Origin: Streptomyces pyxinicus
GTDB taxonomy: Bacteria; Actinomycetota; Actinomycetes; Streptomycetales; Streptomycetaceae
Length of the DNA stretch: 64,000 bases
Direction: 5' to 3'
Assembly (NCBI RefSeq): GCF_024753135.1
Contig: NZ_JANUGP010000013.1
Location: 124,001-188,000 of the forward strand
Shown: positions 53,406 to 63,013 of the stretch, piece after piece
Position numbering within the stretch: position 1 is the stretch's first letter
Layout: each line of letters begins with the position of its first letter
The notes under the pieces: model-generated
What the model was told of the DNA's origin: nothing
Seen by the model: only the letters and a program-made list of their open reading frames with translations
Databases searched by the model: none
Program-made: the position numbers and the translations under genes

Positions 53406-54066
53406 GCATGCCGTCTCGCCGTTCAGCGGGCCGGAGCAGGGATTCGACACGCTCGACCCCGCGTTCTTCGTGAAGGCGGCCGACGCACTGCCCGGCGGGC
53501 TGGCGGCGACCGGGGGCACCGGCTGGTCGTGGTGGGCTGGGAGCGAACCGCCGCGGCACGAACGGCCGGCCCGTGATGGACGATTGGTGATGGACGACCG
53601 GTTGCGTTCCCGGCGGAGATCCGGCCCTTCGCGCTGGCGCACACGGCCGGGCTGCGGCGGCTGCGGGAGCGCGGGGACGGCCCGGTCGACCGGGTGATGC
53701 TCACCCCCGCCGGATACCTGGAGCACGGCGGCCGCCGCACGGGACGGTACCGCGTCGGCGGTGAGCGGGTGCCGGACGGGAGCGGGGGCTATCCCACCTT
53801 GAGCGGCGGAGGGGGTGGCCGGACTCGGGTGCCGATCGAAGTGGCGACCGGCCGGTGGGCGGCGCCGGCGGCGCGGCGGTGACCGGCGGGAGTGGCCCGG
53901 TACCGGCGGACGACCGATCCGGGGATGGTGTCCCGGCCACCGGCAGGGCTGGGCCGGTATCGGTGAGGTGCGGTTGTCGTATGCCGATCTCGCGGTGGCG
54001 GCGGTGGACGAGAGCGAGGCTCCGGTGCGGCTTCGCACGCGGGTGTCGGTGTTCAACTTGCGGTGA
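53406..54066 (+). pseudogene. frameshifted remnant of an unrecognised protein gene
   Basis: Strong Streptomyces coding bias continues across this stretch but jumps frame several times. From 53406 one frame reads MHAVSPFSGPEQGFDTLDPAF and on to about 53600. From 53604 another frame reads AFPAEIRPFALAHTAGLRRL and GYLEHGGRRTGRYRV up to a stop at 53882. A third frame is briefly coding near 53880-53930. The first frame returns with HRQGWAGIGEVRLSYADLAV and ends VSVFNLR at 54066. No single frame covers the segment, so at least two and probably three frameshifts have broken one gene of about 215 codons. I do not recognise the family. Sequencing errors are an alternative explanation. Confidence 0.6.
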
Positions 54067-54105
54067 GAGGAGGGGATTTGCGAAGCCCGAGCGTGGGAGG
54101 CGGGG

Positions 54106-54825
54106 GTGGTGACGGGGAAGGTACCGGGTATGGCGCTTCCCTCGGCTCCTCGCTCCCCCGGTCGGCTCGTGGCCGTACAGCCCATGAGGCGCAAACGGTG
54201 TGCGGCTTGCCGGCGCGGTCCGTTGTCGCTGCTGGTGCTGGAGGACGGGGCGCCGCGTTGTCTGGACTGTGCCGACCTCGGGCACCTGGTGTTCCTGCCG
54301 CGTGGCGACACGGCACTCACTCGCAGGTCACGAGAGGAGAGCGGGCTGTCGGTGGTGGTCGTGCGGTTCAACCGGCGCGGCAGCCGGTACGAACGGCAGG
54401 GCGTGCTCGTGGAGGAGGCGGCTCTGGTCCGGGCCGAGCAGCGCTGTCTGGCGGACGCCGAGGCCAGGCGCCGGCGGCGGGCTCGGGACGCGCGGCGCCG
54501 GTTGGTGGAGGACGAGCGGTTCAAGGCGGCGTTCGCCGCGGAGATCCGCCGGCTGTTCCCGGGCTGTCCGGACGGCCGGGCCCTGGCGATCGCCGGGCAC
54601 GCGTCTGTGCGGGGCAGCGGGCGGGTGGGGCGTAGTGCGGCCGGGCGGGCGTTGTCCGAAGGCGCGGTGACCTCGGCGGTCGTGGCGGGGGTACGGCACG
54701 CGGACACACCGTACGACCGGTTGCTGATGAGCGGGGTGCCGCGTTGGGAGGCGCGGCGGCGGATCGCCCCGGCGGTGGAAAGCGTGTTGCTGGCGTGGCG
54801 GGAGGCAGGAGAGGGCGTGGGCTGA
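54106..54825 (+). CDS. DUF2293-domain protein
   Basis: A 239-residue protein with a C-terminal DUF2293 domain, function unknown. The N-terminal half has a CxxC pair near residue 32 (CAACRRGPL) and another Cys pair in RCLDCADLGH, suggesting a zinc ribbon, then an Arg-rich helix (RRRRRARDARRRLVEDERF). The DUF2293 part covers about 150-235: FAAEIRRLFPGCPDGRALAIAGHASVRGSGRVGRSAAGRAL and VRHADTPYDRLLMSGVPRWEARRRI. GGGAGG at 54095-54100 supports a GTG start at 54106 or 54109; an ATG at 54130 is also possible. A nucleic-acid-binding role is a guess from composition. Confidence 0.8.
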   Translation: MVTGKVPGMALPSAPRSPGRLVAVQPMRRKRCAACRRGPLSLLVLEDGAPRCLDCADLGHLVFLPRGDTALTRRSREESGLSVVVVRFNRRGSRYERQGVLVEEAALVRAEQRCLADAEARRRRRARDARRRLVEDERFKAAFAAEIRRLFPGCPDGRALAIAGHASVRGSGRVGRSAAGRALSEGAVTSAVVAGVRHADTPYDRLLMSGVPRWEARRRIAPAVESVLLAWREAGEGVG

Positions 54826-55348
54826 GGCGAGGGGGCGGGAGGGAATGGCGGTCGTGAGGATCGGGAGGAGGGGAGCGGGGAGATCGAGATGGAGATGGGG
54901 GAGATGATCAGCAGGCTGCACTTCGGCCTGATCGGCTTCGTCGGCCTGATCGGCGCGGTCGACTTCGTCGGCCTGGTCGGCCTGGGAATCCACGGGACCG
55001 GGCCGGTGGCCGGGATGTTCTGTCGGGGCGGGGCCGGTGGTGGGCAGCGTGGGGGGTTCGGTCGGGTCGGGCGGGCGCACTCTGGTGACGGATGTGCCGT
55101 GCGGCGACAGGCCGGCCCGGTCGGCCGCGGGTGTTCCGGAGGCGGCCACCGTACGGGCCGGCGTCCGTCTGGCGCCGGCGGCCCCGGCCGGCTGCTCAGA
55201 CCGTGGCACCACCTTGCGGAAAGCGCTGTGGGACGTCCTGCGAGGTGGTCGGTGCGGACGTATCGTGGGCCGCAGGAGTGCCGCCCGACGACGCACGGCC
55301 CCGTCGTCCGTCCGGCGCCTTCGGCGCCCGTACGCGAGGAAGACGACC
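54826..55348. other. 523-bp region without a recognisable gene
   Basis: Open frames exist on both strands but none shows homology that I recognise. Between 54922 and 54985 the sequence is a degenerate direct repeat built on CGGCCTGATCGG/CGGCCTGGTCGG. On the plus strand this would encode Phe/Gly/Leu/Ile-rich peptide and on the minus strand a DQAD-type repeat. The last 100 bases should hold the gltD promoter, and a GAGGA ribosome-binding site is at 55336-55340. Confidence 0.45.
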
Positions 55349-56836
<1,488 letters not shown>

Positions 56837-56875
56837 GCGAGGTACCGGCGATGCCGCCGGTCCGTTCCAGGACCC

Positions 56876-56963
56876 CGCGACACGAGGCCGGCCAACTCGC
56901 GACACGAGGTGGGCCGGCTCACGACACGAGGTGGGCCGGCTCGCGACACGAGGTCGGTCAAGG
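56876..56963. repeat. four tandem 22-bp repeats
   Basis: Units at 56876-56897, 56898-56919, 56920-56941 and 56942-56963. Units two and three differ by one base; one and four are more divergent. Each unit contains GCGACACGAG or GACACGAGGT, and each junction can form a CTCG/CGAG mini-hairpin. They lie between the convergent gltD and DUF397 genes, with no spacers, so this is not CRISPR. Confidence 0.85.
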
Positions 56964-57005
56964 TGCAAAAAGCGTCGGCCGGGAGCGTGCGCGCCCGCGG
57001 CCTGT

Positions 57006-57260
57006 TCAGGCGAGCAGGAAGTCGGCCTCCCCCGCCTTGGCGCCCTCTATGAACGCGGTCATCTCGTCCGTGGTGTAGATCAGTGCCGGCCCGTCCGGGT
57101 CGGTCGACTGGCGGACGGCGATCCGGCCGTCGGCCAGTTTCATCGCTTCCAGGCAGTTGCCTCCGTTGCCGCCGCTCCAGGGCTTGTGCCACCCCTCACT
57201 GCCCAGCTCCCGCGCGGGCATGCCGTTGTAGACGTGCCCGCGCGGCTTGATGCGATCCAT
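57006..57260 (-). CDS. DUF397-domain protein
   Basis: An 84-residue DUF397 protein, a family almost restricted to actinobacteria and usually paired with an XRE regulator. The core is WHKPWSGGNGGNCLEAMKLADGRIAVRQSTDPDGPALIYTTDEMTAFIEGAKAGEAD. In the WhiJ-like modules of Streptomyces the small DUF397 protein is thought to modulate the paired DNA-binding protein. Its ATG at 57260 directly follows the stop of the XRE gene with no gap, so the two are co-translated. Confidence 0.92.
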   Translation of the reverse strand: MDRIKPRGHVYNGMPARELGSEGWHKPWSGGNGGNCLEAMKLADGRIAVRQSTDPDGPALIYTTDEMTAFIEGAKAGEADFLLA

Positions 57261-58121
57261 TCACAGCTCCTTGCGGAGATCCCGGAGGATCTCCTTCGTG
57301 CGTTGTGCCGTAGCGGCCTGCGCCGCCATGCGGTCCATGACCTCGAGATGGGTCGCCACCTCGGCGCGCGCGTCCAGGTAGACGGCGCCGGTCAGGTACT
57401 CGCTGTAGACCATGTCCGGCAGTTCTGACATGGCAAATCGGAACAGCACGAAGGGCCCGTACGTCCCCGGGTGCGGCCCGTTGGCGAACGGGGCGACCTG
57501 GAGCGTCACATGGGGCAGCTTCGTGGCCTCCAGCAACTTGTCGATCTGCGCGCGCATCACCTCCGGGTCGCCGACCGGGCGGCGTAGCGCGGTCTCGTCC
57601 ATCACCGCCCAGAAACGGGGGGCGTCGGGGCGGGTGAGCAGTTCCTGGCGCTGCATGCGCAGGGCGACATGGCGCTCGATGTCCTCCGGGCTGGTCTGGC
57701 CGACGGCCCCGGATTTCAGCACCCCGCGCGCGTAGTCCTCGGTCTGCAGGAGGCCCGGGACGAAGTGGGGCTCGTAGGAGCGGATGAGGGCGGCCGCGCC
57801 CTCCAGGCTGACGTACATGGAGAACCAGCCGGGCAGGATGTCGTGGAAGCGCTGCCACCAGCCGGGCCGGTTGGCCTCCTCGGCGAGCCGGACGAAGAGG
57901 TCGGCCTCCTCTTCGGGCACGCCGTAGGCCCTCAGCAGCAATTGCAGGTACGGGATCTTGAGGGCGACCTCGGCCGTCTCCATACGGCGGATGGTGGCGG
58001 GGGCGACATGGAGGACCCGGGCGGCCTCCTCGCGCTTGAGTCCGGCGCGTTCCCGCAGATCCAGCAGGCGTCGGCCGAGGACCACCTGACCCACGGTCGG
58101 CGCGGACCGCGGTTCGCTCAC
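57261..58121 (-). CDS. XRE-family regulator with DUF5753 (WhiJ-like)
   Basis: A 286-residue DNA-binding protein. Residues 12-70 are a Cro/CI-type helix-turn-helix (LGRRLLDLRERAGLKREEAARVLHVAPATIRRMETAEVALKI); the rest is the DUF5753 domain (WWQRFHDILPGWFSMYVSLEGAAALIRSYEPHFVPGLLQTEDYA, MDETALRRPVGDPEVMRAQIDKLLE). It belongs with WhiJ-type regulators that control development in Streptomyces. The GTG at 58121 is chosen for GGAGG upstream; the longer open frame is not supported. The divergent gene is an anti-sigma-like ATPase, and a 15-bp palindrome lies between the two. Confidence 0.92.
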   Translation of the reverse strand: MSEPRSAPTVGQVVLGRRLLDLRERAGLKREEAARVLHVAPATIRRMETAEVALKIPYLQLLLRAYGVPEEEADLFVRLAEEANRPGWWQRFHDILPGWFSMYVSLEGAAALIRSYEPHFVPGLLQTEDYARGVLKSGAVGQTSPEDIERHVALRMQRQELLTRPDAPRFWAVMDETALRRPVGDPEVMRAQIDKLLEATKLPHVTLQVAPFANGPHPGTYGPFVLFRFAMSELPDMVYSEYLTGAVYLDARAEVATHLEVMDRMAAQAATAQRTKEILRDLRKEL

Positions 58122-58304
58122 GCTCCCACCTCCACCGAACGCCTCACCGAAAGTTCCCGACAGCCCTGCGGCGCCATTCGAAGGCTCATTCGAAGATCCG
58201 TTCGGTTCCTCGATGACCCCAATTGGCGCCGCGCGACATGCTGTTGCGAGCAGTGTGCCACGGCCTCCGGCCGAGTCATACTGCACTCTGCAATTTTCAT
58301 AGTG

Positions 58305-58319
58305 ACACTTGCCAAGTGT
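58305..58319. promoter_or_regulatory. 15-bp palindromic operator in the divergent XRE/anti-sigma promoter region
   Basis: Perfect palindrome ACACTTG-C-CAAGTGT. It sits 184 bases upstream of the XRE start and 26 bases upstream of the ATPase start. A partial copy, GGCAAGCG, occurs at 58339-58346. The expected binder is the XRE regulator itself (inference). Confidence 0.55.
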
Positions 58320-58344
58320 TCGCGGCGGGGAGATAGTGGCAAGC

Positions 58345-59268
58345 GTGATTCCGTCCGCGCCCTTAGGAACAGACGCCGCCGCCGACCGTTCCGGTCTCGG
58401 CGCCGCGCCGGGAACCACCCCTTCGGGGGACATGTCCCAGCGCCGGTTCCGCTTCGAACTGGCCGCACATCCGGGTTCCGTCGCCCAGGCCAGACGCCTG
58501 GCGCACGCCCGGCTGACCGGCTGGGCGGTGTGCGCGGACACTTGTGACAGCGCGGCCCTGGTCATATCCGAGCTGGTCACCAACGCGATCGTGCACACCA
58601 TGAGCAATCGTGTGGTGTGCGAACTGCACGACCACGACGGCACGGTGCGCATAGCCGTGCGCGACGAGGGCCGTGCTCCCGGCGAACCCCACCCGTCCCC
58701 GCAGCGTCCTGACGAGGAGCACGGGAGGGGATTGCTTCTCGTCGACGCGTTGTGCCGGGCCTGGGGTGCGCAGGAGCACGGCCCTGGACTACTGGTCTGG
58801 GCCGAGTTGGCAAGGCAGGGCGACGCGGCCGACCCAGCCGCCGAGCCGCGGAACGACCTGGGCTGGGGCGCCCGCCCCAAGCCCGGCCGGGCCGAGGAAC
58901 CGGGCGACGACCGGGCCGAGGCGGCCTACGACCGGGCCGAGGTCTACGACCCGACCACGGTCCACGATCCGACCACGGTGCACGACCGGACCACGGTCCT
59001 CGATCGGGCCGCCGACGAGCCGGAACACGAGGTCCACGACCGGGCCGTAGGCCGGCGCGAGCACGACGGAGCGGCCGGCCGGGACCAGTACCACCAGCCC
59101 GTGTCCAAGCCCGTGACCGGCCGGCACCGGCCTATGGCGCCCGAACCGCACCGGCACCGCACCACGGCCGTGCCGCCGCAACGGGCGCCCGAGCAGCGGG
59201 AACACGGGAGCCTCGGGCAGCCGGAACACGGAAGCCCCGGACATCAGCACGCTGGAGAGTGGCAGTGA
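58345..59268 (+). CDS. ATP-binding anti-sigma-factor-like protein (RsbW/HATPase_c) with long tail
   Basis: About 307 residues. The HATPase_c domain of the RsbW/SpoIIAB type covers about 35-150: N-box SELVTNAIVHTMSNRV, G1-like IAVRDEGRAPG and G2-like EEHGRGLLLVDALCRAWG. These proteins bind sigma or anti-anti-sigma factors, and in Streptomyces are often encoded beside XRE/DUF397 pairs. The last 155 residues are low-complexity (Asp/Arg/His/Pro-rich), including 6-residue repeats of the type DPTTVH, and are unusual for the family. Start choice is uncertain: GTG 58345 or GTG 58336. The stop overlaps the next gene (GTGA). Confidence 0.85.
   Translation: MIPSAPLGTDAAADRSGLGAAPGTTPSGDMSQRRFRFELAAHPGSVAQARRLAHARLTGWAVCADTCDSAALVISELVTNAIVHTMSNRVVCELHDHDGTVRIAVRDEGRAPGEPHPSPQRPDEEHGRGLLLVDALCRAWGAQEHGPGLLVWAELARQGDAADPAAEPRNDLGWGARPKPGRAEEPGDDRAEAAYDRAEVYDPTTVHDPTTVHDRTTVLDRAADEPEHEVHDRAVGRREHDGAAGRDQYHQPVSKPVTGRHRPMAPEPHRHRTTAVPPQRAPEQREHGSLGQPEHGSPGHQHAGEWQ
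58948..59007 (+). repeat. 18-bp in-frame repeats in the anti-sigma-like gene
   Basis: Three imperfect copies of an 18-bp unit (core CCGACCACGGTCCACGAT) encode DPTTVH, DPTTVH and DRTTVL. Part of a longer Asp/Arg-rich low-complexity tail. Confidence 0.7.
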
Positions 59269-59789
59269 CCGGCACCAATGGCTTCGACCGGTTCGGCGGG
59301 ACCGGACCCGGCCCGTACGGCAGCGTCGCCTCCGACCGCCCCGAGGGGATCCGCGCCGAGGGAACCGGCGCCGAGGGACCGATCGGGCTGGACACGCTGA
59401 TACGGCTGCAGCGCCGGCGGCCGCCCGTGGGCGGTCCGGGCGCGCGTCGGCCGCTGCCGCTGCCCGACGGCATGACGGCACCGCTCGGCTACGACGCCGT
59501 GGCCGTGTCCGACCGCCTCGGCCCCCTGGTCGTGCCGCGGCTGCCCCGGCTGGGCTGTGTGTACGCCGACGGCACGCACTGGTGGTGGATCGTTCCGGCG
59601 GACTCCGACTACGCCCTGCGCTGGCCGGCCCCGGCCCAGTACGCGTCCGACGCCATGGCCACCGGTACCGCCCGGCTGATCCACCGCCCCGAGGGCACGG
59701 CGCCGTACACCCCGCCGATCCCGCTCTACCTGGCCCTGTGCCGGGTGACGGGCACCAGCCCCGACTGGTCGAGAGCCATGTCGGCGTAA
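59265..59789 (+). CDS. hypothetical protein coupled to the anti-sigma-like gene
   Basis: About 174 residues, unrecognised. The first 70 residues are Gly/Pro-rich and probably disordered. The C-terminal part is compact: LGYDAVAVSDRLGPLVVPRLPRLGCVYADGTHWWWIVPADSDYALRWPAPAQYASDAM, ending PYTPPIPLYLALCRVTGTSPDW. I recall similar proteins beside XRE/ATPase pairs in other Streptomyces. The GTG at 59265 overlaps the upstream stop, with GGAGAG in front, so it is translated with the anti-sigma-like protein and probably works with it. Confidence 0.75.
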   Translation: MTGTNGFDRFGGTGPGPYGSVASDRPEGIRAEGTGAEGPIGLDTLIRLQRRRPPVGGPGARRPLPLPDGMTAPLGYDAVAVSDRLGPLVVPRLPRLGCVYADGTHWWWIVPADSDYALRWPAPAQYASDAMATGTARLIHRPEGTAPYTPPIPLYLALCRVTGTSPDWSRAMSA

Positions 59790-59912
59790 GCGGCCGCGCC
59801 GTAGCCGCCCCCGGCACTCCTTCCACGCCCCCCGTCGCTCCCCCGCGCGCCCTGCCGACGCACCGCGCGGTGCCGCGATAGTGGCCGTTCCGTCGTGGTC
59901 CGGGAGGTCAGG

Positions 59913-61856
59913 GTGAGGAAGAGACGGGGGAAGCCCGAGCCCGCGCTGTCGGGGTCGGAACGGCTGCTGTTCGGCGGACCGCTGCGCTACGACACGGGCT
60001 GGAGCAAGCACGCGGACGCGTTCCTGCAACTGAGCTTCCGGGCGATGCTGGTACGGCTGCCCGGCATGCTGGTGTCCAGCCTCCGGCTGGCCCGGCGGGC
60101 CGACCCGCGGGCCACCTGGATCGTGCTGACCGCCGAACTGGGCCGGGGCGTGGTCGGGGCGGTGAGCCTGCTCGCGGTGAACAGCGCGCTCGGCAGACTG
60201 CTCGGCGGCACGGACATCCCGGAGCGGCTGCGCGCCGCCGCGCCCGCCCTGGTCGTCGTCGCCGCCGTGATGCTGGTGGGCACGCTGCTGCGGGCCGCCT
60301 CCGTCTACGCCACCGGTCTGCTAGAGCCCAAGGTGGAGCGGGTGGCCACCGAGCTGTATCTGGAGTGCGCGGCCGGCGTCGAGCTGGAGGCCATCGAGGA
60401 CCACGCCTTCCACAAGCTGCTGGACACCGCCCAGTACGGCGCGCGGTCCACGCGGCACATGATCGGATACGGCACCCAGGTGGTCAACGCGCTGATCTCG
60501 CTGATCGCGGCGGCCGGCGTGCTGACCGTGCTGCATCCGGCGCTGCTGCCGCTGCTGGCCACCATGACGCTGCCCAGTTCCTGGAGCGCCCTGACCAACG
60601 CCCGGCGCCGCTACGAGTCGTACCACACCTGGGTGCAGCACGCCCGGGCCGGCCATCTGCTGAGCGGGCTGCTCACCGAGCCCCAGGCGGCGCCGGAGAT
60701 CCGGGTGCACGGCATGGGCCCGTTCCTGCTGCGGCACTTCCGGGCCATGTCGGAGACAGCGGAGGCGGAGCAGGCGCGGCTGTCCCGGCTGGCCGCCCGG
60801 ACCGGGCTGATCGCGGCGGGCTGGACGGGCCTCGCCACCCTCGCGACGTACGCGACGCTGGGCGCGCTGCTGCTGGGCGGCGCGATGGCCCTGTCCGTGG
60901 CCGGTACGGCGGTGCTCGCGATCCGCACGGGCGCGTCGAGCCTGGACACGCTGGTCCTCCAGATCAACCAGCTGCACGAGGAAGCCCTGTTCGTGGGCGA
61001 TCTGGAGCGGCTGTACGAGGAGGCGGCCGAGCGTGCGATCCCGGCCGGCGGTGCGGCGCTTCCGGAGGACCCGAAGGAGATCCAATTCGAGAACGTCACC
61101 TTCAGCTATCCGGGCGAGGCGACCAGGCCCGCCCTCGACGACGTCACCCTCGCGCTGCCGCTCGGGCGGATCATCGCGCTGGTCGGCGAGAACGGTTCCG
61201 GCAAGACCACGCTGGTCAAGCTGCTGGCGGGGCTGTACACCCCGGACCGGGGCCGGATCCTCTGGGACGGGGTGGACGCCGGGCGGGCGGACCGGCGGCT
61301 GCTCGCGGAGCGGGTCGCGATGGTGGCGCAGGACTTCAAGCGGTGGCCGTTCACCGCGCGGGTGAACGTGGCGGTCGGCCGGTCCGGTGTGCCGATGACC
61401 GAGGAGCGGCTGGCGGCGTCGATCGCGGACGCGGGGGCCGAGGAGGTGGTCGCGGATCTGCCGCACGGTCTGGACACGCTGCTGGCCCGGCACTTCAGCG
61501 GCGGCCACGAGCTGTCCGGCGGGCAGTGGCAGCGGCTCGGCATCGCGCGGGCAGCATACCGGCGCGGCCACATCCTGATCGTGGACGAGCCGACGGCGGC
61601 ACTGGACGCGCGGGCCGAGCTGGAGGTGTTCGAGAAGATCCGGGCACTGGCCGGCAACGGGCAGACGGTCGTGCTGATCACCCACCGGCTGGCCTCGGTA
61701 CGCCACGCCGACCTGGTCCATGTGCTGGAGCACGGGCGGCTGGTGGAGTCCGGCACCCCGGCGGAGCTGCTGGCGAGCGGCGGTGTCTACGCCGAGCTGT
61801 ACGCGCTCCAGGCCGAGCAGTTCACGGCACGGATCCCGGCGCCGAAACCGGCCTGA
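59913..61856 (+). CDS. ABC transporter, fused permease and ATPase
   Basis: A 647-residue exporter half-transporter. A hydrophobic type-1 exporter domain (about 45-360) has five or six helices, with EDHAFHKLLDTAQYGARS as a coupling region. The ATPase domain (about 385-640) has intact motifs: Walker A VGENGSGKTTLVKLLAGL, Q-loop MVAQDFKRWPFTARVNVAVG, signature ELSGGQWQRLGIARAAYR, Walker B ILIVDEPTAALDARAELEVF and H-loop ITHRLASVRHADLV. It should form a homodimer. No peptidase domain is present and the substrate is unknown. GGGAGG lies 5 bases before the GTG at 59913; the frame opens slightly earlier. Confidence 0.92.
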   Translation: MRKRRGKPEPALSGSERLLFGGPLRYDTGWSKHADAFLQLSFRAMLVRLPGMLVSSLRLARRADPRATWIVLTAELGRGVVGAVSLLAVNSALGRLLGGTDIPERLRAAAPALVVVAAVMLVGTLLRAASVYATGLLEPKVERVATELYLECAAGVELEAIEDHAFHKLLDTAQYGARSTRHMIGYGTQVVNALISLIAAAGVLTVLHPALLPLLATMTLPSSWSALTNARRRYESYHTWVQHARAGHLLSGLLTEPQAAPEIRVHGMGPFLLRHFRAMSETAEAEQARLSRLAARTGLIAAGWTGLATLATYATLGALLLGGAMALSVAGTAVLAIRTGASSLDTLVLQINQLHEEALFVGDLERLYEEAAERAIPAGGAALPEDPKEIQFENVTFSYPGEATRPALDDVTLALPLGRIIALVGENGSGKTTLVKLLAGLYTPDRGRILWDGVDAGRADRRLLAERVAMVAQDFKRWPFTARVNVAVGRSGVPMTEERLAASIADAGAEEVVADLPHGLDTLLARHFSGGHELSGGQWQRLGIARAAYRRGHILIVDEPTAALDARAELEVFEKIRALAGNGQTVVLITHRLASVRHADLVHVLEHGRLVESGTPAELLASGGVYAELYALQAEQFTARIPAPKPA

Positions 61857-61939
61857 GGCGGCCAGCGGAACGCACCGGCTCACTCGGCCCCTCCGGCTCA
61901 CCGACCCACGGGCCCCACCGAGTTACCGGCCGCGCCGGC

Positions 61940-62116
61940 TCACTCGACCGCGCCGCCCCCGCGCACGATGACGAGGAACGTGTCCGTCGCGAGGTCCATG
62001 ACCACCTCGGCGGGCATGCCTTCCTGGCGCCGCGCGTGCGCGAACTCCTCCGCGGGCCAGGATCCCCGCGGACCACCGGCGGGAAAGCGTTCGAGCACTG
62101 TTCGCCCGTTCACCAT
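61940..62116 (-). CDS. small conserved-looking protein of 58 residues
   Basis: A short gene with full coding support: ATG at 62116 preceded by TGGAGG at good spacing, 58 codons of strong GC3 bias, TGA at 61940. It encodes MVNGRTVLERFPAGG, then PRGSWPAEEFAHARRQEGMPAEVVMDLATDTFLVIVRGGG. I recall closely similar small proteins in other Streptomyces; no function is known. It converges on the ABC exporter gene and lies between that gene and the DUF899 gene. Confidence 0.75.
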   Translation of the reverse strand: MVNGRTVLERFPAGGPRGSWPAEEFAHARRQEGMPAEVVMDLATDTFLVIVRGGGAVE

Positions 62117-62289
62117 CTCGCACCTCCAGAAGCGTCGTACTTGAAGGAGTAAACGCCCTGGGGAGGGGAAACGGCTCGCTCAGTGACCCGACTGAGACAT
62201 TGTCGGCACCCGCTCGGCGCGGACGGTGAGAATCCGTGCACGTCGTGACACGAATCGGACCTTCCGTGATCGCTCGATGACCATGCGCG

Positions 62290-62934
62290 TCAACAGTCGT
62301 ACTCGTCATGCAGGCGCGGTCCGGCACCGTCGGCGGGAGCGGGGCCGAGCACGGTCAGGTCCAGGAGCCCGGTGAGGGTGCCGAGGCCGTCGAGCGCGTC
62401 GTCGTGGACGGAGTAGGTGTGGAAGACCCGGTCGTGGTCGCGCAGGAAGCAGCTCAGGCCGGGCCGCTCGACCGGTCGGCCGTCGCGCACGACGGTGGCC
62501 TCGAAGTCGAGGTTGAAGTCGCTGTGGGCGGCGGAGTACCACGGCACCGCCCAGCCCATCCGGGCCTTGAAGGGCAGGATGCGGGTGAACGGCGCCCGGG
62601 AGACGGCCGCGAAGGAGGTGCCCCGGGCGCGCAGGTGGGCGAGCTGGCCGACCTGGTCGAGGAAGGCCGCGCAGCAGGGGCAGCCGGTCGCCCACTCCGG
62701 GGCGAACATGAAGTGGTGGACGACGAGTTGGGCGCATCCCTCGAACAGGTCGAGGAGGGTGGCCTTGCCGTCCCCGCCTTCGAACACGTACGCGGGATCG
62801 ACCTCCACCACGGGCAGCCGGCGCCGCTCGGCGCCGAGGGCGGCACGCGCCTGCCGGACCGCCTCCTCCTTGTGCCGTAACTCCTCGCGCGCCACCCGCC
62901 ACTGCTCGCGCGAGACGATCTCCGGAAGCGACAT
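62290..62934 (-). CDS. DUF899-family thioredoxin-fold-like protein
   Basis: A 214-residue cytoplasmic protein of the DUF899 family, which has a thioredoxin-like fold. MSLPEIVSREQWRVAREELRHKEEAVRQARAAL, YVFEGGDGKATLLDLFEGCAQLVVHHFMFAPEW and the Cys triad GCPCC near residue 84 are diagnostic; DHDRVFHTYSV and LTGLLDLTVLG end the fold. The CPCC arrangement suggests redox chemistry, but the activity is not established. GAGG lies before the ATG at 62934. It is the only gene between the small ORF and the FUSC gene. Confidence 0.88.
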   Translation of the reverse strand: MSLPEIVSREQWRVAREELRHKEEAVRQARAALGAERRRLPVVEVDPAYVFEGGDGKATLLDLFEGCAQLVVHHFMFAPEWATGCPCCAAFLDQVGQLAHLRARGTSFAAVSRAPFTRILPFKARMGWAVPWYSAAHSDFNLDFEATVVRDGRPVERPGLSCFLRDHDRVFHTYSVHDDALDGLGTLTGLLDLTVLGPAPADGAGPRLHDEYDC

Positions 62935-63013
62935 GAGTCCTCCTGTCCGACGGCCGGTCCGGGGTGGTGACCGTCGTCGGATACGGAACTCATCGGCGTG
63001 CGCGCGGGATTTT

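Noticed and set aside
56876..56963. CRISPR array
   Set aside because: The 22-bp units are contiguous; there are no unique spacers and no cas genes.
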